A model generated the notes under the pieces. That model saw nothing but the letters and a program-made list of their open reading frames with translations. It was not told the origin of the DNA and made no database searches. Made by a program: the position numbers and the translations under genes. A stretch of DNA of 64,000 nt from Chiridota heheva (lineage: Eukaryota; Echinodermata; Holothuroidea; Apodida; Chiridotidae). Numbering within the stretch: the first letter of the stretch is position 1; every line of letters begins with the position of its first letter. Below, piece by piece: positions 13,271 to 23,500 of this stretch. The stretch spans positions 144,501 through 208,500 of the forward strand of contig JAIGNY010003785.1 in NCBI GenBank assembly GCA_020152595.1, in the 5' to 3' direction.

Positions 13271-13493
13271 ATCACAGGAGGATCATTGCAAACAAACACA
13301 CTTAGCAACTTTAAATTATGTATATTGTACCTTGCAAGATTTTGGAACTCCCGGGTACTAAACTGGTCATTCAAACTGCAAATATTTGGGATATTTAAAT
13401 ACTGGCCAAGTATTTTCACTTCAAATTCTCTCTCAAATGATGGTTGACAAATCAAACATGAAAAGCTATTTTTCTGGTGACCATAATTCTTAA

Positions 13494-14736
13494 AGGAATA
13501 TCCCCATGGAATTTCATTTCTTTGTATCTAATAGAGCAAAATTTAAGAAAAAGTTTGGTAAAAACCATGTTGATACAGTATCTCATTCCTAGAAGAAGTT
13601 ATTGAACTTGAAAGATTTGTATTGCACGTGTAAAAATGACTTTTGTACTGAGTCTAAGTCATCATTATGATGTCACCACAGCACTTCCTGTACTAATCTT
13701 TATATATTTCTTTGAAAATTAATTGGCAGTTTTTCATATTTCAAATATAAGTTACAAGAACTGATTGGAAAACATTATTGTACATTTTATCCTACACTAT
13801 TCTTAAATACTGGCTCTTTAATATATTCTTAAATATCTTAATCGTGCTTCTACTGAGCAGATTATTCATTCCTTTATAACATCACGTTTAGATACAGCCA
13901 ATTCAATCCTTTACAGCTTGCCGTGTGAACAAATCAGTTGTCTCCAAAGGCTACAAAACACTGCGGTCAGAATTCTTACTCTCTTCAAAAAGTCCTGTCA
14001 CATCAACCCAATTTTGAGAGATTTACACTGGCTTCCTGTATCATATCGTATCATCTATAAGATATTGCTTATCGTATACAAATCTCTCCAAGGTCGTGCT
14101 CTACTTTACATATCTAATTTGTTCAAACTGTATATTCCTGTCCGTAATTTTCCGTTCTTCAGATAAATTACTTCTGTTTGAATTAAAATCTAAGCATTTA
14201 TGGGGGAACAGGTTTTCGCTGTCGCTGCCCCACGGTTATGGAATGAATTACCATTTTACATCAGATCTTCCATTACTATTGGTTCCTTTAAAAAGAATTT
14301 AAAGACTTACTTAATGTCTAAGGCTTTTGTCACTGTTCAATAATTATTGTTTTGTTTTATAATTATTTTGTATTTTTGTGTTCATTATATGGGGCCTTGA
14401 GCACCTAGATTAGGTGGTTTGTGCGCATTATAAATCTTATTATTATTATTATTATTATTATTATTGATAATTTTTGAAGGAAAAAATGTTCCCAATCATC
14501 TATAAAATACAAAAATAATTTTCAAACAAGTACATAAAGAATAGTACAGAAGTGCTGTGGTGACATCATAATGACTGAGACTCAGACCAACAATCTCTTT
14601 TACACCTACAAGAAAAATCTTTAAAAATCAATAACTTCTTGTAGGAATAAGATATTAACGTTGTTTTTTCACCAATCTGTTTCTTTTATTGTCCTTATCA
14701 AATAAATTAAAATTAAGTTCCATGGGAATATTCCTT
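13494..14736. mobile_element. TTAA|AGGAATATTCCCATGG inverted-repeat element split by a LINE
   Basis: The left arm (13494 to about 13790) and right arm (about 14466-14736) are reverse complements over ~250 bp, with TTAA at both outer edges (13490-13493, 14737-14740). The first copy starts AGGAATATCCCCATGG and ends CCATGGGAATATTCCT. An undisturbed copy sits at 50426-50952. The gap between arms is filled by a CR1/L2-like fragment. Confidence 0.85.
13820..14465 (+). mobile_element. CR1/L2-like LINE 3' end with ATT tail
   Basis: Codons read HSFITSRLDTANSILYSLPC, then LQRLQNTAVRIL, LRDLHWLPVSYRI and YKSLQGRALLY; after a frameshift, FAVAAPRLWNELPFYIRSS and GSFKKNLKTYLM, to a stop near 14343. This is the standard C-terminal end of CR1/L2-clade reverse transcriptases. 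The 3' part ends in ATTATTATT repeats (14442-14464), the usual tail. 5'-truncated, frameshifted, inactive. It lies in the middle of the palindromic element. Confidence 0.9.
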
Positions 14737-14907
14737 TAAAATAAGATTTTTGATGGCCAAATTGCAAGATTTTATCTCCAGTGCGACCATGGCAATAGGA
14801 ATTGTCAAGGGTCTTGTAGTGTATCTAGCAAACAAAGTTTTCACGGAAAGTGTGTCACCACATATTATTAAATTGTTGTTATTTTCTCCTTTTCTTCCAT
14901 TTTACAG

Positions 14908-14987
14908 AACATACTTATCAGACGGCATCCAAACCTGAGGCTGGAATGCATCATCGCAGACTTGGGCTTAGCTACCAAAATACCAAA
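14908..14987 (+). CDS. TESK: TESK-like kinase exon c (DLG, metal-binding)
   Basis: An 80-bp exon, phase 0 in and phase 2 out, encoding NILIRRHPNLRLE then CIIADLGLATKIP. The first Asn completes HRDLTSKN. The metal-binding motif reads DLG, not DFG as in vertebrate TESK1/2; the Asp is intact. Acceptor TTTTACAG, donor gtaagtg. The CR1/L2 fragment about 450 bp upstream belongs to the intron, not to this exon. Confidence 0.92.
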
Positions 14988-14999
14988 GTAAGTGTTTTA

Positions 15000-15340
15000 A
15001 GGATGATAAGTCTGTTTACAATCCTCTGAAATTTTGTTGGCTTAGGGATGCGTAATGGTATAAAGACAACAAGACTGGGTAAAAGGTCATGATTTAGCGG
15101 AGTAGGTGAACTTATACACATTTATTCGGTTGGTTTGGTAAAGGAATTTAGAGTCACTTTTTCAATAAAATATTTTGAATTTTTCCAAAATTTAAATATT
15201 TTGGGAAATTTGGGAAAACTTGTGCTGAAATATATGAAAATGAGTGTTTTTTTGTCCTGTACATGTATTTGCTCAATTGGTGAACACATCTGTAAGCAAT
15301 AACAGTAGGAAATAGAATGAGGGATGATGCTTCTGTTTTG
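15000..15340. other. intron c-d, first part
   Basis: Nothing recognised beyond the GTAAGT donor and AT-rich sequence. Confidence 0.35.
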
Positions 15341-15344
15341 TTAA

Positions 15345-15680
15345 CGGAGCACTAGACCGAAAAGTGAGGCCGTTTGTTTTTGCGAATTCCAATAATATAT
15401 TATCCACAACAGATTGATCGATCAACTTCATGACTCCATAGCCAATAGACGACATGATGACAAAGGTCACTTGAATATAGATAAGCATTTGATTTTTATT
15501 CAGTACTTTACTATACTGTTTGGATACAAATGATAGGAGATAATACACAATAATTACATTTAAGCCAAATTTGATTTTTCTTCTTTTTTTAGCATGAAGA
15601 AGAGGGGAGGGGAATTCTTTCACCTGTCCTGTATGCTTATATTGAAATTTTAACCTCACTTTACGGTCTAGTGCTGCTTT
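15345..15680. mobile_element. TTAA..GGAGCACTAGACCG inverted-repeat element with captured insert
   Basis: It starts (after TTAA at 15341) CGGAGCACTAGACCGAAAAG and ends CTTTACGGTCTAGTGCTGC, inverted ends of the family seen intact at 51722-51952. Between them, 15517-15650 duplicates the host sequence found just outside at 15716-15882. Confidence 0.75.
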
Positions 15681-15715
15681 CAAATTGACATAGATTCTGT
15701 GTCTTGTGATGGTTT

Positions 15716-15882
15716 ATTGGATACAAATGATAGGAGATAATATACAATAATTACATTTCATTGCCTCTTTAGGCCAAATGTATTCTTCAATTTTGCTAAG
15801 ATTTCCTTCTTCTTTTTTTAGCATGAAGGAGAGGGGAGGGGGGATTCTTTCACCTGTCCTGTATGCTTATATTGAAATTTTA
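15716..15882. repeat. flanking copy of the segment inside the 15.3-kb element
   Basis: GGATACAAATGATAGGAGAT...TTTCACCTGTCCTGTATGC repeats 15517-15650 in the same orientation; the outer copy has about 30 extra bases in its middle. Confidence 0.85.
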
Positions 15883-16061
15883 ATGATGTATGACTTAATT
15901 GCTTTATTTCAGGGGATTGAAAAGTTGTCAAATGTTAATCTTTTTTCCTTTAGACCAATTTTTACCTGTCTTACCTCTCATCTGCGAATTGTAGAATTAG
16001 AATGTTCTGAAATGTTCTAAATTGACAAAATTGTCAAATATGTCAACATTTTCCTTGCTAG

Positions 16062-16146
16062 GAATAATTCACAGAGACTGCCCCAGGTTGGAACGCCATA
16101 TTGGATTGCCCCAGAGTGCCTTAGAGGGGAGTTCTACAATCAAAAG
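16062..16146 (+). CDS. TESK: TESK-like kinase exon d (activation segment, APE)
   Basis: An 85-bp exon, phase 2 in and phase 0 out. It encodes the end of the activation loop and the P+1 loop: NNSQRLPQ, then VGTPYWIAPECLRGEFYNQK. GTPYW.APE aligns with GSPYWMAPE of TESK1. The segment between DLGLA and VGTPYW looks a few residues shorter than in human TESK1. Acceptor CCTTGCTAG, donor AAG|gtaacg. The donor opens the 14.6-kb intron with the giant 15-bp array. Confidence 0.93.
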
Positions 16147-16429
16147 GTAACGCAACAAAGTTTTATCAAGAAAGATGTCCATTTGTTTGTTTATACAACT
16201 TTATTTCAACCATTTTCTACTATTTTTTCTACAGAATACAAATATATGCAGATAAGGCTTCATATGGTGGGAGTGGATCCTAGAAAAACTCAAAAGAACT
16301 TGTAAGAGAGTTAACCCCTTTACAAAGATACACAGAAACATATTACAAGCGTGAAAAAGAAAATGTTTTAAATAAAAGAATAGAAAATAAAAATTCACAT
16401 AGATACATAAAAAATATATATAAAAATAA

Positions 16430-17240
16430 CAGGATTCTATTACAAAGAAGGTAATGTTTTACAATACGTTTGAATGAGGGTAAGTTTTTAACAGAGTTGA
16501 ATGAAGTTGGTAGTGAATTTCAATTTGTAATAGCACGGAGTATTTAACATAATATAATATTGACTACTTGTTAGAGAGAAACGGAATGGAACGTAATTTA
16601 GTATGGAGGGTATTGTAATCATGAAAAGAACTATATGGCAGGAAAAAATTTGAGAAGTTACGTGGTAGATTATCATGAAAGTAAATACAAAGATAAGGGT
16701 GTAGTACTTGGCTAGTTCAAAGATGGTAAATACATTACTGTCACGGAAGATAGGGTTTGAATGACTTGTAAGGAATACCATATATTGCACACAGCACTTT
16801 TTTTTGTAAAATGCTTCAAATGTAAAGCTGATTAATATGAGTAGAGTAAGTATAACCCCAAACAATACAACAATAAGATAAGAAAGGTAAAATAAGAATA
16901 TGATATAAAAGTAGCAATGTTTTAAAGGGAACGATGTTGTATAAGCGGTTTATTATACCATTAGCTTTAGAAACTTTATTACTGATATTCTGAATATGTG
17001 GAATCCAAGTAAGATTTTGTCGAGGGTAACACCAAGAAGTCTTGTAGAATGAGAGAGGGGAACACGCGTCTTATCAATAATAATGTCAAGGTCAGAAGAT
17101 ATGTTTTGTTTTTGTTTAGGATGAAAATAATGGTTTTGTCCATTTTGCTGAAAGATTCTTGTCGAATTGTTAAAAGGGCTTTACGATCATCAAAATTGCC
17201 TGAATATTTAAATAAGCACTCTGCCACAAAATGAGGGTGT
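16430..17240 (-). mobile_element. LINE reverse-transcriptase fragment, antisense
   Basis: Minus-strand codons in shifting frames read DIIIDKTRVPLSHSTRLLGV then TLDKIL near 17020-17100, NPIFRDSNVFTIFELAKYY near 16690-16750, and WNSLPT-like remains near 16500. IDKT..P...TR.LGVTLD.. is the common block after the catalytic region of jockey/CR1-type reverse transcriptases. Several frameshifts; dead copy. It ends about 340 bp before the giant array. Confidence 0.7.
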
Positions 17241-17576
17241 ATTGTTCAACAGTGTTGATGTTATGGAGGGGAGCATTGCTTCCCCTCCCCCCACACATTT
17301 TCCTCCAGAATTTTTTGGAAAGTGACATATAAGGGTCCAATTTATAGGTTCCCCCCCCCCCACCCCTGGATGAGACAAAATTGCCCCTCTCTTGCCCTGC
17401 CACCACTGTTGTTCAAGGGTCCTAAGAATAATCAGATGTTTTTAGTTTCATTTGATTTGTACAAAGGACATAAATTCATACTAATGATGACATCATAACA
17501 TCAGATTCTTCAAAAGCTTTTGTGAGATTCTTATCAAAACATTTGCTGAAATTTTCTGACAACCATGTCAGGAGAA
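17241..17576. other. spacer before the giant array
   Basis: Holds a C-rich segment (about 17275-17400, with runs of 9-12 C) typical of dispersed repeats in such genomes, then unremarkable sequence. No gene seen. Confidence 0.4.
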
Positions 17577-20500
17577 AAACAAGAGTCTAGCAAACAAGAG
17601 TCTAGCAAAGAGTCTAGCAAACAAGAGTCTAGCAAACAAGAGTCTAGCAAACAAGAGTCTAGCAAACAAGAGTCTAGCAAACAAGAGTCTAGCAAACAAG
17701 AGTCTAGGCAAACAAGAGTCTAGCAAACAAAACAAACAAGAGTCTAGCAAACAAGAGTCTAGCAAACAAGAGTCTAGGCAAACAAGAGTCTAGCAAACAA
17801 GAGTCTAAAAACAAGAGTCTAGCAAACAAGAGTCTAGCAAACAAGAGTCTAGCAAACAAGAGTCTAGCAAACAAGAGTCTAGCAAAAACAAGAGTCTAGC
17901 AAACAAGAGTCTAGCAAACAAGAGTCTAGCAACAAGAGTCTAGCAAACAAGAGTCTAGCAAACAAGAGTCTAGCAAACAAGAGTCTAGCAAACAAGAGTC
18001 TAGCAAACAAGAGTCTAGCAAACAAGAGTCTAGCAAAACAAGAGTCTAGCAAACAAGAGTCTAGCAAAAACAAGAGTCTAGCAAACAAGAGTCTAGCAAC
18101 AAGAGTCTAGCAAACAAGAGTCTAGCAAACAAGAGTCTAGCAAACAAGAGTCTAGCAACAAGAGTCTAGCAAACAAGAGTCTAGCAAACAAGAGTCTAGC
18201 AACAAGAGTCTAGGCAAACAAGAGTTCAGCAAACAAGAGTCTAGCAAAACAAGAGTCTAGCAAACAAGAGTCTAGCAAAACATATTCAGCAACAAGAGTC
18301 TAGCAAACAAGAGTCTAGCAACAAGAGTCTAGCAAACAAGAGTCTAGCAAACAAGAGTCTAGCAAACAAGAGTCTAGCAAACAAGAGTCTAGCAAACAAG
18401 AGTCTAGCAAACAAGAGTCTAGCAAACAAGAGTCTAGCAAACAAGAGTCTAGCAAACAAGAGTCTAGCAACAAGAGTCTAGCAAACAAGAGTCTAGCAAA
18501 CAAGAGTCTAGCAAACAAGAGTCTAGCAAACAAGAGTCTAGCAAACAAGAGTCTAGCAAACAAGAGTCTAGCAAACAAGAGTCTAGCAAACAAGAGTCTA
18601 GCAAACAAGAGTCTAGCAAACAAGAGTCTAGCAAACAAGAGTCTAGCAAACAAGAGTCTAGCAAACAAGAGTCTAGCAAACAAGAGTCTAGCAAACAAGA
18701 GTCAAGAGTCTAGCAAACAAGAGTCTAGCAAACAAGAGTCTAGCAACAAGAGTCTAGCAAAACAAGAGTCTAGCAAACAAGAGTCTAGCAAACAAGAGTC
18801 TAGCAAACAAGAGTCTAGCAAAACAAGAGTCTAGGCAAACAAGAGTCTAGCAACAAGAGTCTAGCAAACAAGAGTCTAGCAAACAAGAGTCTAGCAAACA
18901 AGAGTCTAGCAAACAAGAGTCTAGAGCAAACAAGAGTCTAGCAAACAAGAGTCTAGCAAACAAGAGTCTAGCAAACAAGAGTCTAGGCAAACAAGAGTCT
19001 AGCAAACAAGAGTCTAGCAAACAAGAGTCTAGCAAACAAGAGTCTAGCAAACAAGAGTCTAGCAAACAAGAGTCTAGCAACAAGAGTCTAGCAAACAAGA
19101 GTCTAGCAAACAAGAGTCTAGCAAACAAGAGTCTAGCAAACAAGAGTCTAGCAAACAAGAGTCTAGCAAACAAGAGTCTAGCAACAAGAGTCTAGGCAAC
19201 AAGAGTCTAGCAAACAAGAGTCTAGCAAACAAGAGTCTAGCAAACAAGAGTCTAGCAAACAAGAGTCTAGCAAACAAGAGTCTAGCAACAAGAGTCTAGC
19301 AAACAAGAGTCTAGCAAACAAGAGTCTAGCAACAAGAGTCTAGCAAACAAGAGTCTAGCAAACAAGAGTCTAGCAAACAAGAGTCTAGCAAACAAGAGTC
19401 TAGCAAACAAGAGTCTAGCAAACAAGAGTCTAGCAAACAAGAGTCTAGCAAACAAGAGTCTAGCAAACAAGAGTCTAGCAACAAGAGTCTAGCAACAAGA
19501 GTCTAGCAAACAAGAGTCTAGCAAACAAAGTCTAGCAACAAGAGTCTAGCAAACAAGAGTCTAGCAAACAAGAGTCTAGCAAACAAGAGTCTAGCAACAA
19601 GAGTCTAGCAAACAAGAGTCTAGCAAACAAGAGTCTAGCAACAAGAGTCTAGCAAACAAGAGTCTAGCAAACAAGAGTCTAGCAAACAAGAGTCTAGCAA
19701 ACAAGAGTCTAGCAAACAAGAGTCTAGCAAACAAGAGTCTAGCAAACAAGAGTCTAGCAAACAAGAGTCTAGCAAACAAGAGTCTAGCAAACAAGAGTCT
19801 AGCAAACAAGAGTCTAGCAAACAAGAGTCTAGCAAACAAGAGTCTAGCAAACAAGAGTCTAGCAAACAAGAGTCTAGCAAACAAGAGCAACAAGAGTCTA
19901 GCAAACAAGAGTCTAGCAAACAAGAGTCTAGCAAACAAGAGTCTAGCAAACAAGAGTCTAGCAAACAAGAGTCTAGCAAACAAGAGTCTAGCAAACAAGA
20001 GTCTAGCAAACAAGAGTCTAGCAAACAAGAGTCTAGCAAACAAGAGTCTAGCAAAGCAAACAAGAGTCTAGCAAACAAGAGTCTAGCAAACAAGAGTCTA
20101 GCAAACAAGAGTCTAGCAAACAAGAGTCTAGCAAACAAGAGTCTAGCAAACAAGAGTCTAGCAAACAAGAGTCTAGCAAACAAGAGTCTAGCAAACAAGA
20201 GTCTAGCAAACAAGAGTCTAGCAAACAAGAGTCTAGCAAACAAGAGTCTAGCAAACAAGAGTCTAGCAAACAAGAGTCTAGCAAACAAGAGTCTAGCAAA
20301 CAAGAGTCTAGCAAACAAGAGTCTAGCAAACAAGAGTCTAGGCAAACAAGAGTCTAGGCAAACAAGAGTCTAGCAAACAAGAGTCTAGCAAACAAGAGTC
20401 TAGCAAACAAGAGTCTAGCAAACAAGAGTCTAGCAAACAAGAGTCTAGCAACAAGAGTCTAGCAAACAAGAGTCTAGCAAACAAGAGTCTAGGCAAACAA

Positions 20501-23500
20501 GAGTCTAGCAAACAAGAGTCTAGCAAACAAGAGTCTAGCAACAAGAGTCTAGCAAACAAGAGTCTAGCAAACAAGAGTCTAGCAAACAAGAGTCTGAAAA
20601 CAAGAGTCTAAACAAGAGTCTAGCAAACAAGAGTCTAGCAAACAAGAGTCTACAAACAAGAGTCTAGCAAACAAGAGTCTAGCAAACAAGAGTCTAGCAA
20701 ACAAGAGTCTAGCAAACAAGAGTCTAGCAAACAAGAGTCTAGCAAACAAGAGTCTAGGCAAACAAGAGTCTAGCAAACAAGAGTCTAGCAAACAAGAGTC
20801 TAGCAAACAAGAGTCTAGCAAACAAGAGTCTAGCAAACAAGAGTCTAGCAAACAAGAGTCTAGCAAACAAGAGTCTAGCAAACAAGAGTCTAGCAAACAA
20901 GAGTCTAGCAAACAAGAGTCTAGCAAACAAGAGTCTAGCAAACAAGAGTCTAGCAACAAGAGTCTAGCAAACAAGAGTCTAGCAAACAAGAGTCTAGCAA
21001 ACAAGAGTCTAGCAAACAAGAGTCTAGCAAACAAGAGTCTAGCAAACAAGAGTCTAGCAAACAAGAGTCTAGCAACAAGAGCACAAGAGTCAGCAAACAA
21101 GAGTCTAGCAAACAAGAGTCTAGCAAACAAGAGTCTAGCAAACAAGAGTCTAGCAAACAAGAGTCTAGCAAACAAGAGTCTAGCAAACAAGAGTCTAGCA
21201 AACAAGAGTCTAGCAAACAAGAGTCTAGCAAACAAGAGTCTAGCAAACAAGAGTCTAGCAAACAAGAGTCTAGCAAACAAGAGTCTAGCAAACAAGAGTC
21301 TAGCAAACAAAGAGTCTAGCAAACAAGAGTCTAGCAAACAAGAGTCTAGTCAAACAAGAGTCACTAGCAAACTAAAGAGTCTAGCAAACAAGAGTCTAGC
21401 AAACAAGTCTAGCAAACAGAGTCTAGCAAACAAGAGTCTAGCAAACAAGAGTCTAGCAAACAGAGTCTAGCAAACAAGAGTCTAGCAAACAGAGTCTAGC
21501 AAACAAGAGTCTAGCAAACAAGAGTCTAGCAAACAAAGTCTAGCACCAGGCAAAGAGTCTAGCAAACAAGAGTCTAGCAAACAAGGTCTGGCAAAGCAAA
21601 GGTCTAGCAAACAGAGTCTAGCAAACAAGAGTCTAACTGACAAGAGTCTAGCAAACAAGAGTCTAGCAAACAAGAGTCCCCCAACCAAACAAAGTCCCTA
21701 ACCAAACAAGAGTCACAACAAACAGAGTCTAGCAAACAAGAAGTCTAGCAAGCAAGAGTCAACAAACAAGGAGTCTAGCAAACAGAGTCTAGCAAACAAG
21801 AGTCTAGCAAACAAGAGTCTAGCAAACAAAGTCTAGCAGAACAAAGTCTAGCAAACAGAGTCTAGCAAACAAAGTCTAGCAAACAAGAGTCTAGCAGAGC
21901 AAAGAGTCTAGCAGACAAGGAGTCTAGCAGAGCAGGTCTAGCAGGCAAGAGTCTAGCAGGCAAGAGTCTAGCAAACAGAGTCCCCAGCAGAGCAAAGGAG
22001 TCTAGCAAACAAAGTCTAGCAAACAAAGAAGTCTAGCAAACAAGTCTAGCAAACAAGAGTCTAGCAAACAAGTCCCTAGCAAACAAGAGTCTAGCAAACA
22101 GAGTCTACAGCAAACAAGAGTCTAGCAAACAAGAGTCTAGCAAACAAGCAAACAAGAGTCTCTAGCAAACAAAGAGTCCCCAGGCAGAGAGAGGCAAGAG
22201 TCCTAGCAAACAAGGCAAGTCTAGCAGGCAAGGTCTAGCAAACAAGGTCACAGCAGAGCCTGGCAAACAAAGTCTAGCAAACAAAGAGTCTAGCAAACAA
22301 GAGTCTAGCAAACAAGAGTCTAGCAAGCAAGAAGTCTAGCAAACAAGGAAACAGAGTCTAGCAAACAGAGTCTAGCAAACAAAGAGTCTAGCAAACAAGA
22401 GTCTAGCAAACAGAGTCTAAAACAAAGTCTAGCAAACAGAGTCTAGCAAACAAGAAGAGTCTAGCAAACAAGAGTCTAGCAAACAGAGTCAGCAAACCCT
22501 AGCAAACAGAAGCAAACAAAGTCTAGCAGCAAGTCTAGCAAACAAGTCTAGCAGAGCAAGGTCTGCAAACAGGAGTCTATGACAAGAGTCTAGCAAACAG
22601 AGTCTAGCAAACAAAGAGTCCAGCAAACAAGAGTCCCTGGCGACAAGAAGTCTAGCAAACAAAGAGTCAGCAAACAAAGTCTAGCAAACAAGAGTCTAGC
22701 AAACAAAGTCTAGCAAACAGAGTCTGAAACAAGAGTCTAGCAAACAAGAGTCAGCAGAGCAAGGAGTCCACAGCAAACAAAGAGTCTAGCAAACAAGAGT
22801 CTAGCAAACAAGAGTCTAGCAAACAGAGTCAGCAAACAAGAGTCTAGCAAACAAAGAGTCTAGCAAACAGTCTAGCAAACAAGAGTCTAGCAAAACAAAG
22901 AGTCTAGCAAACAAGAGTCCCTAGCAGACAGAGTCTAGCAAACAGAGTCTAGCAAGCAAGAGTCTAGCACAACAAAGTCTAGCAAACAAGAGTCTAGCAA
23001 ACAAGAGTCTAGCAAACAAAGAGTCTAGCAAACAGAGTCTAGCAAACAGAGTCACAGCAGGCAAAGTCTAGCAAACAGAAGTCTAGCAAACAAAGTCTAG
23101 CAAAACAAGTCTGGCAAACAAGAGTCTAGCAGCAAGTCAAGCAAGTCTAGCAAACAAGAGTCTAGCAAACAAGGTCTAGCAAACAAAGAGTCTAGCAAAC
23201 AAGAGTCTAGCAAACAGGGAGTCCTGGCAAGCAAGAGTCTGGCAAAGCAAAGTCTAGCAAACAAGAGTCTAGCAAACAAGAGTCCCAACAAACAAAGTCC
23301 CAGCAAACAAGTCTGGCAGGCAAGAGTCTAGGCAGAGTCTAGCAGAGCAAGAGTCTGGCAAACAAGAGTCAAAAGAGTCTAGCAAACAAGAGTCTAGCAA
23401 ACAAGAGCCCAGCAACAAGTGAGTCTAGCAAATAAGAGTTCAGCAAACAAGAGCCCAGAAGCAAACAAGTAGCACAAGAGTCTAGCAAACAAGAGCCTAG

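Noticed and set aside
12776..13447. Open frame of 223 codons over the 25-bp array
   Set aside because: All three forward frames carry the same peptide cycle because 25 is not a multiple of three; tail shows no domain.
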